A DNA stretch of 64,000 bases from Hoplostethus atlanticus (GCA_034670405.1 JAXDDX010000004.1:8256001-8320000); one strand, 5' to 3'. Shown: positions 36,510 through 48,364, numbered from the stretch's first letter. Translations and numbers: made by a program. The notes: generated from the letters alone by a model not told the origin.

Positions 36510-36830
36510 AGCAAACTGGAAGGCCTCAGTCATCATCCTCGTTTTAGCTCAAATTTGGTGGGATCAAAGGTGGCCAGCTGGGCGGGGGTGGGGAGCAGAT
36601 GGTTGCATGCTCAGGGGGACCAGGCAAAGGCCCTTCAGGTTTTAACACCTCCTCTCCCCTGGGTGCCTGGGTGGGGGGGATCCGGCTCAGGGAACCTACC
36701 TGAGCTCAGTGGCATGACCAGCAGGCTTCCACTGCACCACCCCCTGCTTGGCTCACATATGGCGCCAGCCGTGGGGGCCTTGAGCTGGGGCTCTGACCTG
36801 AGGAGAATAAACTGTGGAAGGCAGGGGAAG
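36510..36830 (+). other. Possible exon: 107 open codons between acceptor- and donor-like sites
   Basis: The stretch starts right after a CAG acceptor with a pyrimidine tract and ends at GGGGAAG followed by GTAAGC, a strong donor. It is 321 bases long, exactly 107 codons, and one plus frame is open through its whole length in phase 0-0, while the other two plus frames are closed. The predicted peptide is rich in Gly, Ser, Leu and Pro and shows no domain I recognise. Composition is more GC-rich than its neighbours, which alone lengthens chance frames; frames of similar size elsewhere in the window are clearly chance. No partner exon is seen. Confidence 0.2.
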
Positions 36831-37039
36831 GTAAGCCTCACTCGTTAGGAGGAGTATGAATTCATTCATTACCACATCAAGTATGAACTTGAGTTCAGGT
36901 GGTTGTGATTCAAACCTGGAAACGGTGTCGTATCGAAAACGTTTTATTGTTGACAAATTAATATATTGCTTTAAAGGAAAATCTGTGATAAATATTATAA
37001 TGATAAATGACATTCTCTAGCTATCAGTAGTTTTACCCA
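36831..37039. other. Non-coding stretch
   Basis: AT-rich, with nothing recognised. Confidence 0.5.
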
Positions 37040-37260
37040 ACTCTCTGTTCTGGGGTCTCGGCGGGCCGGGGAATGACTGCAGGTGCTGGGGCAGATTAAT
37101 CCCTTGCCAAATCAGCTCCGCCTCAGCAATCTCAAAGTTCCAGGAAAGAAGCCTGCTGGGAACTTGAAGTGGTACTTGTGGTCTGGGATTATGACTTTCA
37201 GACTTGTTGGCCTTGAGAACACAAATGCAGCCTCTTGAATTGAATTTGCAGAGGGAATAA
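37040..37260. promoter_or_regulatory. Candidate conserved non-coding element
   Basis: Repeat-free, balanced sequence with GCAGATTAATCCCTTGCC near 37091 (GATTA/TAATCC word) and TTGAATTGAATTTGC near 37236. It is followed at 37271-37283 by a poly-G run of 13. Visual call only. Confidence 0.3.
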
Positions 37261-37729
37261 CGTCTGCGGAGGGGGGGGGGGGGTTGGATTCATCCACCGA
37301 CTAATGTTTTTTGGGGATAACTATTTTTCCATAAATCCATCTTAAGTAGTCACATTCTCCCTGTGGCTAATAGGATCATGATGGGAATAATCTTTACAAA
37401 TCTGACAGAAAAAAGAATGTCCTGGCCTTCAACTTCTTCCTCTCGGTAAATGAACAATTTCAAGAGTCTTTCCTGTGGGAGAAGGGGAAAAAAGGGACTT
37501 AGATTGGCAATGAGACAGAAAAGTAAGAGAAAAACATCATTTTCTCAGGAAAACCTTTGGCTCACAGCGTATACATGAGGGTTACTATTACTGAAACCAA
37601 ATAGGTTATATGTCCTTATTTCAGGTGCAAACCTCATGGAAGGGATTAGTATAATACTGTAATGCATCACTTATAAACTGAACAGAAAAAAATATGATAT
37701 GAAAACCAACATTTGCTTTGATTCCAAAA

Positions 37730-37730
<1 letters not shown>
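37261..37730. other. Non-coding stretch
   Basis: Apart from the poly-G run of 13 at 37271-37283, nothing was recognised. Confidence 0.5.
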
Positions 37731-37762
<32 letters not shown>

Positions 37763-37768
37763 CACACA
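37731..37768. repeat. (CA)n microsatellite
   Basis: Fifteen CA units, a TG interruption and four more units. Confidence 0.97.
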
Positions 37769-39059
37769 CAAGTTTTCTAACTGCTTGTAAAAACTCTTTT
37801 GAAATGAAATTGAAATGGTGCATGATCAGACGGCTGGACGAGACATTTGCTCCCCATTCTCACCTTGTCACTCACACCCAGGTCCGCATAGCCCCACTCC
37901 AGCCCCGGACACACACAATGTGACCAAGCAAACCGCTTATTGTCATATCAAAGTCTGACAGCACTTGCGCGAGGATCTGCTCTTTATTTGCCCGTCTTCT
38001 CCAACACGCGCGCACATATAATTTCTCTCGCCTTCACATTTTCAAACAACACGAGAGAGGAGAGTCTGTCGTTTATTGCTGAAGTTTAGGAGTTTACCCG
38101 AGTGTGCCTGACCTCTTACAGCAAATGAAGAGTGCCGATGTTGTTATAACATTTCACAAATGCTGTAACGATGTATCATTGTACCATATTGTTGCCAAAT
38201 AATTCAGCCCACAAGAAAGGATCGTGGGAATGTATTTTCTGAAAACAGAACATGAATGATTCAGGAAATAGAGACAAAATAGTCCCACAGAAATCCCACA
38301 ACATTCAACATTCACCATTTTTAATCACTTGTGTCCAGTTCAAAAGACAATGAAGATATTGGCTATGTTTTTACTGTGACCCACAACGTACCAGACAGCC
38401 TCATGCTGCTGGGCCCATTGCATTCTGGGACAAAGGTGCCATCTAGGACTTATCTATTATACAGGATCGCAATGAAAGCAAGGAGTTGATTTAGCTGGCA
38501 TGTCTGTTTTCTCTCTGTATCTTGTCTGTTTCCTTTTGTTTGTATGTGCTTGTGTGTGTGTGTGTGTGGTGTACATGCACGTGTGTGTGCCTATGTGTGT
38601 GTATCTGTTAGTGACCCATTGTGGCCCGACACCTGCCCACAGGCTCCTTGTCTGACTGATGAATCGGTGTCTTCAAGGTGTCTTTGAAGAAGTCTATTGT
38701 GTGTCTTTGTTCTACAGTCTTAAGCATCCTGTCCTGTGTCTTCCTCTGCACACTAAAGAGAAAATAAATCCACTGCTGACACCAGTACAATGAATGGCCC
38801 AGGCCACCGTTCCATCAACCATCCCTTCCAACTTAGAACAGAAGGAGAAAAGGATAATGGATGCTGGATCAGAGAAAAGGGAAAATAAAAAACAGATTGT
38901 ATTCAGAATCTGACAATAGATCTCCAACTCTCTGCCATCTTCCCATCTATACTATGAAGAATTGAATTAAAAAGAAAAAAAAAACACCCCAAAAACTTTT
39001 TCCTGTTTTATTCTGTTTTTTCTTTATTCACTTCATTTGATTTCTTTCTTATTTGTGAT
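37769..39059. other. Non-coding stretch
   Basis: No gene was recognised. A (TG)n run lies at 38549-38569, with further short GT-rich words to 38605. Confidence 0.5.
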
Positions 39060-39780
39060 GTCACACCTGCTATCATTCATGTGCTGCATGGTCTGTCAGG
39101 GCAGATTAGAAGCTGGGGCTTGTGCCTAGACAGCCATCGTACAGTATCAATATTGTGACGGCTGAAGAGCCGCCCGTCCTCACATCTCCTCAGAGTGCAA
39201 AGACAATTGAAAAGAGGAAGCGTCACAAACCTGACACCCGAGTCACTTCAAGGAATCCCTTTCAAGACGAAATAAAACCTCACCTGACAAAGCAAAGCTA
39301 GCCCAGGACAAGAGTAAATAGCATCAAACGGCAAGGGTATTTCCACTTTTAACAAAAGGAAATGCACCCGCTTGAGTGAATTAAGATTCTGGGAGTGAAA
39401 TTGCTTGTGTTGGACATCATTACCTTAAGTGTTATTTTGCTAAAGAAATTATCAATAAGTTACATATGGTCCAATGTGAATGAGATTTTTCATAGTTTGA
39501 CCAAATGCAATCATTTCCTCCCCTGATACAGTACCGTTTTCATTAACCCCAATTACTCTCACAGGAGGCGACCAAAATGCTTTTTTTTTTTCTTGCAATA
39601 ACATGTTCTCATAACTCCAGCTGCTCTCCTCAGCAACCCGTTTAATCTGGGAGGCTTAGACTCGGATATAAGCCAAATGAAATCATTTAACATGAGGTTA
39701 ATTATGGTGAGTGACTGCATTCTTTGTGTTAATTTGTCCATATTCTGCTTTTTGTCTTAGTTTGCCCTCAACTAAAATTA
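39060..39780. promoter_or_regulatory. Candidate conserved non-coding block(s)
   Basis: Two repeat-free pieces: about 39080-39230, with CAGTATCAATATTGTGACGG, and about 39480-39770, with CCCCAATTACTCTC near 39547 and TGAGGTTAATTATGG near 39694. A poly-T tract of 10 separates parts of the second piece. Likely regulatory by motif content only. Confidence 0.3.
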
Positions 39781-40254
39781 GTTTGCAATTTCCCCATTAT
39801 TCCGATGTACACACACCCGTACTGGTGAACACGCCGTTAACGTGCTTCCTTTGTAGCAGATTAGTACAGCGTGTGACCCAGTGACTCCTGGGAGTTATGT
39901 TGACTGTGTAAGGAGAACTGTCATTGACTTCACTACTCTTTTGGAGCTCTCAAGACGTGACCGTCCTGATTCAAACTGAATTCCCCGCTGCTCCCCAGAA
40001 GACATTTAATTGACATTTAATTTGGACCCGCTGTTTACCCCCGCTCGCCATGACCCGCCATGTCTCCAGAACCTGGTGAGGACCCGGAGCAGAACAAGGG
40101 GGTAAAGCAAGCTCTGGGGGCCATTGTTTGTGCCTCCCACTTAAGACCTCTTTATAAAACACGAAAGGTCCAGAAAACAATAAAACAGATGACAAAACAA
40201 GAAGAGCGAGAATGTGACAGAGGGGGAAAAAAAAAAAGAAAAAATACCAAGCTA
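39781..40254. other. Non-coding stretch
   Basis: Nothing was recognised except an A-rich tract at 40227-40244. Confidence 0.5.
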
Positions 40255-40385
40255 AAAAACCCTAGGGTGATTACAAGATCAGCATGCCTTGGTACAATTA
40301 CCATCACTTTGAATTTGAAATGGCCATTTAAAGGGCAGTAGAGCATCCTGGAAAATTAGACTGGAGCCTAATTAGCACACTCCAA
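40255..40385. promoter_or_regulatory. Candidate conserved non-coding element
   Basis: GTGATTACAAGATC, GTACAATTACCATC and CCTAATTAGC (40368-40377) lie within 130 repeat-free bases. Short, but typical of an enhancer core. Visual call. Confidence 0.35.
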
Positions 40386-40514
40386 CCTGACAACGGAGCA
40401 GCTTTCAGCCTGGCTGAGCAGGGCAGTCAAGCAAGAGGAAGTGACTGACTGAAGGACTGAAGGACCAAGGAGGCCCTGCCGCTGCCGCTCTGAACCCATC
40501 ACGTACCCTACTGT

Positions 40515-40556
40515 GACACACACACACACACACACACACACGAACACACACACAGC
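40515..40556. repeat. (CA)n microsatellite
   Basis: About 13 CA units, then GAACACACACACAG. It directly precedes the dispersed repeat at 40572. Confidence 0.95.
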
Positions 40557-40571
40557 ACGAGCATGAACACA

Positions 40572-40770
40572 CACGCAGGTTTGTATTATTATGCTTGTGA
40601 GGACTTTCCATTGACAGCATTCGTTCCCTAACCCCTAACCTTAACACACTCAACTACATGTCCAACCTTAACCCTTTACACTAACCTCAAACTAAGCCTA
40701 ACCTTAACCCTAAACCCACTCACTATGGAGGATGGAGTGTGTTAGAAATACAAGTATACACACACACACA
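40572..40770. repeat. Dispersed fish-type repeat with telomere-like CCTAACC words
   Basis: GCAGGTTTGTATTATTATGC, then TGTGAGGACTTTCCATTGAC, then CCTAACCCCTAACCTTAAC and related words to about 40715, with CA microsatellites on both sides. I recognise this arrangement from other fish genomes as an abundant interspersed sequence, but do not know its family name. The telomere-like words are degenerate, so this is not a true interstitial telomere array. Confidence 0.55.
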
Positions 40771-41411
40771 CACTGCACATGCATGCACACACATGATCTC
40801 TTTCTTCCAGGCACACCCATCATAGGCATATACACAATTTCACTCATCTACTGTACATTTCAACGTTTCATGTTCTTGTTATCGGTTTAAATGTGGATTA
40901 TTTCAGAGCCGATAACACCTTCAGTGAGCTTTATTATTTTTCCCACAGAGTGGTGGCGCTCAAGTATGTTTCATATCCCTGTCAGCCTGCCAGCAGTGGT
41001 TGGGTCAGGCCGGTGACCCCCTGACCCCTCACCGTTAAATTAACTCTGCCCCCATGTTGGGTGTTGTGCCAAATGTCAGGAACGGCCTCTAATCCTGTCT
41101 CACTGTCTGGCTGGCCACTCAGCACCAGACTGCCTTTCCTGTCCAGACCAATCTACCTACATACCAACCTCAGCTCAACTCGACTACAGGCTCACCCGCA
41201 CGGAAGGGGGGACCACCTACTACCTGAATACTCGGGTGTTCAACGGGGATTTTTTATTTTCTCATTACACCAACAAAATGATGCTGCAGAGAGTTTTAGT
41301 TTCGAGTTGAAACTTTTGAGCGTCAAAGCGGTTGAAAAGTGGAATTGCAAAATCCTGCCGGAGGGATGGAAAAGTGCTGAGGGGAGGTGAAACAAGACAC
41401 TGTCAAGACAG
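40771..41411. other. Non-coding stretch
   Basis: No gene was recognised; the 109-codon frame at 41061-41390 has no domain. Confidence 0.5.
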
Positions 41412-41412
41412 C

Positions 41413-41440
<28 letters not shown>
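41412..41440. repeat. (GT)14 microsatellite
   Basis: A perfect GT run. Confidence 0.97.
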
Positions 41441-41443
<3 letters not shown>

Positions 41444-44150
41444 CACCTCTGCCTTCCCTGAGCCCTGGGGTCTTTACCGAGGTCTGGTCAAAGACTAGTA
41501 GAGCCCCATGGCTATATCTGTCATACAGCACAACAGGTCCAGCACAACTTCCCCCCGAAACTTTGCACAGCGCGACTGAGTTTGATAGGTTTGGCGGCGC
41601 CTGAATAAAGTTGGAGATACAGTGTAAAGTTGTTGAGAATCAATACGTTTTCAGGAGAATACGGATGAATCGTGTTGATAGAACGTCACGTAGATCTGCT
41701 GCTGCGCTGTACCTTTTTTTGCTTTATTGATCGTGGCTCAAGCAGGGGATGATTTCTTCTGGGCAGATCAATCCAAACCTGTTCCGGAGACCTGCCATGA
41801 CCTCTCCGCACCGCAGTCACGGAGCGCCGGCATTGTCTGAAGGATCCGCTAATTTGATTTGAGTCAAATGTGGGGCTCAATCACTGCCTATTAGCTTAGA
41901 TTTAATTAACTCAAATCACGTTATTGTGTTTGACGACAAAGAGGTTTCTGAACGGGAACCTCATTGTCAGATCATTGTTCCGCTGTCTCATTCAGCTCAG
42001 TCAATGGCTGACAAAGAAAGAGGAGCTGCCAATAGGGACTAGCGACGGTAAAGAAGGTCTTTTCATTGTTGTTAATGGAGGGCGGGTACTGGATACCTGG
42101 ACAGAGAGGCTGCGCGTTGACCATCGGCAGGAAAGTGTTATTCAGCAGAGCGTGGTTGTACGGCAGCGTGTTTCTTAAATGATAACTGATCTGAAAAAAA
42201 TGAGACAAGCAATATATTGGGATCAGGATAGTTTACGTGGGCAGCGTTTTAAGGTAATGGGAACTGGCATGGCATTGAATTGATTGTGGCAAATTGTGAA
42301 CAAGTAGAATAAGAAAAAATACTGTTGGTTTTAGCTGTTGGCAAAATTGTCCATCTACACTGCCGAAAAATACTTCACATTTATTTCAAACATTTGCAAT
42401 ATCACCGTTGATTTAATAGTGTTTTGTCTGGTTTCATCCTCACTGACAACACCGTAGGGGTTGGACAATATATGTAATTTATTAGGAAGTTTCATGTTGT
42501 CCTGCTGTCTTGTCACAGAAGCTTCTTGAATTTAAAATCAATCTGTTGCCGTTCAAATTAATGAAAAAAACACACAGAACACAGAAAGAATGAAAAGTGC
42601 AAATCAATCAACCTTAAAAAAAAAAATGACATAAATACCATTAAATTCCATAAGATCTTATTTTACCTCGGCCCGCTCCTAATGCCTTTCTCTCATCTGG
42701 AGTGACGTGATATTTTTTTCCTCTGACACGCGTTGTAATTGACAAAGCCTGGCTGCACTTTGCCAAAGTGTATTGAGCTGCTGTCTGGTTGAAGAATACA
42801 AATTTATCCAGAATCTGAGGTGCTCAACAAAACTCCTGCCAATTATTTGAAGCCCTGTAAATGATAACTCTGCGGCCACTCAAGCATAAAACAAGGAGAT
42901 GAAGATGAGTCTTTCCCCCCCCCCTCCCCCCACCCCCCCATCATTTCATCCCATTTAATTGACAAGCTCTCACTTGCTGTTAAATTTCCAAGATTACAAA
43001 TATGAGCTGAATCTCGAGCAGCCAATCCGCTCGCTCTAATCACTCGCAGCACCGGTCGCAAATTAATCTACATATTTTAATAAGGCGGCAGCAACAGGGA
43101 AGGTGTGTGCAGACATTTAACGGATTATCATCCGCCGTCCCCTGAGTTCAGAAATTGAATAAATATCTTCCATATAAATACTTGGGAACCTCGGCAGGAA
43201 AGCGAGAGGCTTTTCTCTCCCTCCAAGTTTATTCTCAGCTCTCTCCCCTCTCTCTTTCTCTCACAGATGAACATGTGGAAGAGGCTTTCAGAGGCTTTTG
43301 CTCCACTGGTGGTGCTGTATAGTCTTATTCTTGGGCCGATTAACGATCCAAGCACTTATTGAACATGAGAAGATGTAATTTCCCAGGCCTCCTAATACCA
43401 GCAGTTCCTTCGTTTCTTACTTCCAGTGTAATCTTTATGAGCACAGGAGTGAAATTCCCAACATGATGCCTTTTATCAAGAATTAAACCTGCTTGGGAGA
43501 TGAGAACGTATTTGGGTCCACCTGTTTAAAACACCACTATAACTTGCAGTTTTTAAAGTTAATAGGGAACCGAAAGCTTATTGGGTTTGACTCATGCCCA
43601 TGGATCTCGTTTTGTTCGTCCAAACTCTCTATTCAGTCAAAACTAAAACATACTGGTTTCAACAAACCTGACCAATATCTTTTACAGGAACATGTACAGT
43701 TATTTACTGCATTGCCTCAGTATGTATGTAATATGTCCACAAATGCATTTCGTACTTTTTGTCATAGGTAATGCAGCTATGTTGACCTGTGCACATGCAG
43801 CCACAGTGTCATTACTCTTCATAGTGTTGAATCCCTGTTGAATCCCTGTTGTATACAAATACACAAACATGTACTGAGGAGCCCTAAACCTGCAGCTGAA
43901 CCTGTCATTCACCGACTTAAACATGCCTATTTTTCTTGAGACAGTGAAAATTACAAGCTTCCTCATTCATTGAAAATGAACCGGTGGTGGGAGTCCCTAA
44001 GTGGCAGTACAAAGAGTTATAAATTGTTTTTTTTTTACCACCTTTTCACAATGCCAGGAGGAATATAGCCCCATTACACTCTTGAGGGTCACTTTTAGTG
44101 TCTGAAGGTGGTGCTTACACAGACTTTACAACGTGTATCATTACAGCTTG
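41441..44150. other. Non-coding stretch with possible regulatory pieces
   Basis: No gene was recognised. Repeat-free pieces near 41890-42180 (TAGATTTAATTAACTC) and 42640-43080 could be regulatory. A short C-rich tract lies at 42917-42939. The words TGAATCCCTGT repeat twice at about 43828-43850. Confidence 0.45.
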
Positions 44151-44160
44151 CCATATAAGG
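44151..44160. promoter_or_regulatory. Perfect CArG box overlapping an ETS-like word
   Basis: CCATATAAGG fits the SRF consensus CC(A/T)6GG, and the following bases make AAGGAAGTGG, an ETS-type GGAAGT word, as in serum response elements. A few CArG matches are expected by chance in a window of this size, so the call is weak. Confidence 0.2.
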
Positions 44161-44479
44161 AAGTGGCGGGGATGAGAAAGGAAAAGAAAGAGGAGGTCAC
44201 CGGGGCTGTCATTTTCAGAGGGGAGAGAGGACCAAAGATCGGCACTCAATTATCACCTCTGAAGTGGAGCGAGTTTTTCTTTTTTCATTCATGCCACTTG
44301 TTTGTGAAACCTGCTTTTTGAACGTACAGCACATATTATAATGCTGTTTCTGCGTTTTCTGTCATTTAACTTTTGCTTTAAAGTGCCCTTCGTGTTAAAA
44401 CTACCAATCTCACGAGCATCACAAATATTACTCCTGGCCAAGTACACGTTTAAAACTTCAGGGATCCTCAATCAGTGAT

Positions 44480-44720
44480 AGACACGTCACAGCACCGAGA
44501 CAAAACAGTGATAAACCACCACTACGACAGTGATTTGTCATTTAGAAGTGATTCGTCTGGTGCTGTCCCATCTCCTGGCTGAGTAAGACATCACACGTCA
44601 GCGGTGATTGACAGTTCCCAGTTCTGTCAGTTAGCTGCGGGGGAGCTGCAGGGAAAGATAAGGACATCTATCTGTGTAGTCCCTAATGGCAGGCTGGGGT
44701 CACGTGAAGGTCCCCTCTAA
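44480..44720. promoter_or_regulatory. Candidate conserved non-coding element with PBX/MEIS site
   Basis: TGATTGACAG at 44605-44614 is an exact PBX-MEIS/PREP composite site, followed ten bases later by CTGTCA, a second MEIS-type half-site. The surrounding 240 bases are repeat-free. Function is inferred from known consensus sequences. Confidence 0.4.
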
Positions 44721-45175
44721 CCATGATGATATCTGTATCTAGTAGGCCTGGGTTTACTCCCTCCACAACACCTGTCCTCAGCTGACCTCTCAACTCTACC
44801 TGCCCCCTACTGCCTATCATCTCTTTGAATCTTGGGTTTTAAAGGTCTGGAAATTGGTCATTTCAAAGAGCTGAAACTCAAAATAATATTAATAATGTTT
44901 TTTTGTTTACCTTTAAAGTTGATGTGAAGATACTTTTTAATGACCTCACTAGTTGTCAAGGTGTGAATTGAACTGAACATATTGCAGAAGATTGCAGTAG
45001 ATAAGTTGCAAAATAAGGCCTACTGTTGCACTTACCTTCCATTAAAAATATCTAATGTTTATTTGGCCCGAGTAACACCCAAACTGAGGGTATCGTTAAC
45101 GTCCAGGTCTAGAAACCTTTTGTGGGGAGTAGTTTGGAGAGGAAAAACAGCTTGTTTCAAGTTTGTGTCAGACTG
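44721..45175. other. Non-coding stretch
   Basis: Nothing was recognised. Confidence 0.5.
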
Positions 45176-45189
45176 GTTGCTACAGCAAC
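45176..45189. promoter_or_regulatory. RFX X-box-like palindrome
   Basis: GTTGCTACAGCAAC is a near-perfect palindrome that fits the X-box consensus bound by RFX factors, as used in many cilia-gene promoters. No promoter or gene start is apparent next to it, so it may be an enhancer site or chance. Confidence 0.4.
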
Positions 45190-46310
45190 GGCGCTACGTG
45201 TCGGGTAGAGGTGGAGACGAGCAACATGACTATGCTGATGCCGTGTCTACGTGAGGCAAAATTGCAGGAGGAGAGCAAATGTATGACAGTTAATGCTCAA
45301 TTTTGCACACCAAAAGTTGGGCCTTTCTTCTTTTTTTTTTTACTACTGAGTGATTCATCTTGTGAAGCATAGACAATCTTTGACTTTAAGTCATAGAAGT
45401 GCAGCTAAGCAAAATGATGACACCGGTGTACCAGACTTGGTAATACTATAAGTGTGTTAGCAGATTTAAGTCCCCTTTACTTTTATCCCTCCAAATCTCC
45501 TTATTTGGTTTTATACAAAAGCTAATGGTGAATAAGGCATTGCAGGGGGTAGTGGAGGGGGGGGGGGGGGCAAGCCCTGCACCACTTAACCTTAAAGCAC
45601 CTTGCATTTAAACCCCCCAACATATGTGGTCTGGGCCTCAGGTCTGTGTCAGAGTTTGTTTAAAGGTGGTTAACCGAATGGCTCTTTTGTAATGTCGTTA
45701 GCTCAGCATTACCAGGTTGACTCTTACAGTAAAGAGGTTTGGTTTGCCCTGGTGGGATACGTTATCCAGATGGAGCCATGTGAGGTTAAACCACTTTACC
45801 AAAGCAACAGAAGATGGACGGATTTGGAGAGAAACCGGACAAACACTTACACAGGAACACATTTTAATTACAGTGTAGATTTCACTGCAGCGGGCCTTCA
45901 GGACGAGGAAGACTCATCCTTAAGAACATGTTGGGAGTGTGTCTGTTTGTGAGTTCAGGCACTTATGTTGATGTGTGTGTGTCTGTTCTGTTCGTATCTT
46001 AATGGTAATGGTAAAGCCCATTCAGCTTGGGTACTATGGTGAGCTGATTTACCCTGTTCCTGGGACTGACTATAGGATCTTGAGGTAATCACCAGACCAG
46101 GTCAATAGTGTTACACAATTAAAATAAAAATTGGAATTTAGGACGCAATTCACATGTGTATTGACCAACAGTAAAATGGTAGTTTTGATAAGGTTTGATC
46201 AAAACAGCTTCAAATCCATAAATGACCTTGTCTGTGAAAGACAAAAAATGCAAATAGCACAGGGCAATGACAGAGAAGAGTGGAACAACAGGACATTTAA
46301 AGGAGAAAAA

Positions 46311-46314
<4 letters not shown>
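45190..46314. other. Non-coding stretch with a poly-G run
   Basis: A run of 14 G lies at 45557-45570 and a T-rich tract at 45330-45341. No gene was recognised. Confidence 0.55.

Positions 46315-46346
<32 letters not shown>
46315..46346. repeat. (GA)16 microsatellite
   Basis: A perfect GA run. Confidence 0.97.
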
Positions 46347-46348
<2 letters not shown>

Positions 46349-46440
46349 AGGGGGGGTATAAAGGGTGAGTGAGAAAGCCTTGGTTATTATCTCAATCATC
46401 GAGCGGAATAATAGGACAACAAAAAGCCTGAGTGTGCCCA

Positions 46441-46488
46441 AGCCAGCCAGCCTGCCTGCCTGCCAGCCAGCCAGCCTGCCTGCCTGCC
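46441..46488. repeat. 24-bp tandem duplication of CCAG/CCTG tetramers
   Basis: A 24-bp unit, made of AGCC tetramers followed by TGCC tetramers, occurs twice in direct succession without a single difference (46441-46464 and 46465-46488). This is a young higher-order duplication inside a tetranucleotide repeat. Confidence 0.9.
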
Positions 46489-48229
46489 AGTCGGGTCTGA
46501 TGTGGTTAAAAAGAGTTTGGCTAATCGACTCAGCTCCAGCCGTCCCCACCCCAGTGACCCAGAACAGCCATCTTCCTCTTCCCGCGAGACCCCCACAGAG
46601 CAAACACTGCAGGGACATTAAACACTCATACACATTTTTAATCATTATCCTAAATGGCAAGGACTGTTCTTTTCTCCTTCCATAAGGTTTGAGCCATTGA
46701 ATAAACTCAAATGATAATCCATCAATTTATTTCTACTTAGGTTGTTGAATAATGGTGCAATATCAGTCCTGCAAGGAACATCGGGGACTACAGATAAGTT
46801 CTTGAAAAATTGACATAATTTATAGTAGGAGAGAGCTAAATGATCTTCTGAAAACCTTCAAAAAAAGATCCTAAATATATGCTGTCAGCTTTACTTTTTC
46901 ACTCTTCTCGTCCATTATTTTCTCATTGCCCCCCCACCTGCTTTCAAACCACTCACACATGGCTGTATGGCAATAACATGGGCTGCATGCCAAGCCCATT
47001 GTTACAGTAAATACACACGGGCCACCGTTTCCCCAGAGGAGTATCATTTGAATTGTGGCTATATCTTAACCACCTGTAACATGTGAACTAAGTTTGATCC
47101 CATGAACATTTCCTGCCCCAGAGGAGAACATATGCCTCCCTGGTGCAAAAAGGGTAAAATCCCCCTGTGTGGATTTCCTTTAATTACAATAACATTTGTA
47201 GTTAATTATGTACAAAGTATTTTAACAGCACAGGTTGTCTGACCTTCTATGTCATACATTATCTAAAGACAGGCAAAAAACGCTGAGGTAGTAAATGAAG
47301 ACAAATAGAATTGGGTTCATGAAGAATATCACGGAAAAGTGAATCAAAAAAACAACAACATATTCCCCGGCAGATATGTACACATGTTCTAAAAACTATA
47401 CTACAGTTTTCCTCTATTCATTGTCTATGAGAAGTGATAAACCATGTGTGATGGGATAGCTTGCGACGTGCACCAGGTCAGCGACGCGATGGGAAAAGTT
47501 AAATGGGGATCGAAGCAGAAATTAACCAAAGGCTAACTGACTGGTTTACTAGCGGCTAGGTGGCTAGCGCGACACGGGGGGGGGGACACACATCTTATCA
47601 GCTAAACAAAGCAATAGATTTTGTTCAAAATCATCTTAAGCAACTATGATCAACTATGAATTATGAACTATGAACGTAATTGTAACTTTTGGGGGGAAAG
47701 GCTTTGGTACAAAACATTTCCCATGCCTCTCTTCGCCATAAGGAGTGTACCAAAATATTTTCTGGTGGGTGAAAGTGTACACTAGAGCCAAAGACCATAG
47801 CGCAACATTAGTAGGTTCACTATCAAGCTCAGTGATGTTTTGTTTTGATCCAGACTGCCATCACTACTCCACTGCTTCAAATGAGCGATTGTCACCAACA
47901 TGTTAACTTTGCATGGAAAGTTTCCCGCTACGTATTTGGAACGTTTCAAACTAGGAAGTTGTGCCTTGTGCCTTGTTTTTATCGAATGGATGCTGGGTGT
48001 ACCACTAGTGTGGTAAACGTAAGTACATTTAATCTTAAATTCTATCGATTTAATTTCACCGAAATCAGGCCGAGGAATAAATGTCACTTCGGCCTATAAC
48101 ATATTTCAGAATCGGAGCCGTGCGGTTGGTAGTGGCAGTGACGTTGACTTTAGCTCCCCTTATCATTTAACTGAGCACAACGGTCGCAGTACGAGAACCA
48201 ATCAAAACTGGGGATTATTGGTCTTCCTG
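46489..48229. other. Non-coding stretch
   Basis: No gene was recognised; the frames of about 100 codons at 47782-48099 lie antisense to each other and have no domain. Short ACTATGA words repeat at 47641-47672. A GCTA-rich piece lies at 47530-47570, followed by a poly-G run of 10. Confidence 0.5.
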
Positions 48230-48364
48230 GTGGGTAACGTTACAGAAGGTAGCCTAGCTGCTAACTGTAGCTCCGCTAGGCTAAACAACTAATGTTAGCT
48301 TGCTAGCCTGTTATCCTAGCAAATCCAAATAACTGTAGCCACTTCACTCTCTAGCTAGCTAGAG
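48230..48364. repeat. GCTA-rich tract ending in a 16-bp perfect palindrome
   Basis: TAACGTTAC, CTAGCTGCTAAC, GCTAGGCTAA, TTAGCTTGCTAGCC and similar words follow each other, closing with CTCTAGCTAGCTAGAG (48349-48364), a perfect palindrome. GTTAGC/GCTAGC-rich tracts are common in fish DNA. No function is evident. Confidence 0.7.

Noticed and set aside
40629-40715. Interstitial telomere array
   Set aside because: The CCTAACC words are too irregular for TTAGGG repeats and form part of a dispersed repeat.
47284-47293. TGAGGTAGTA, the start of a let-7-like microRNA
   Set aside because: The match stops after ten bases and no fold-back arm is present nearby.
47845-48020. Possible coding exon ending at AAAC|GTAAGT near 48008
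   Set aside because: The donor's exon side is poor, no acceptor precedes it, an antisense frame of equal length exists, and the peptide has no recognisable domain.
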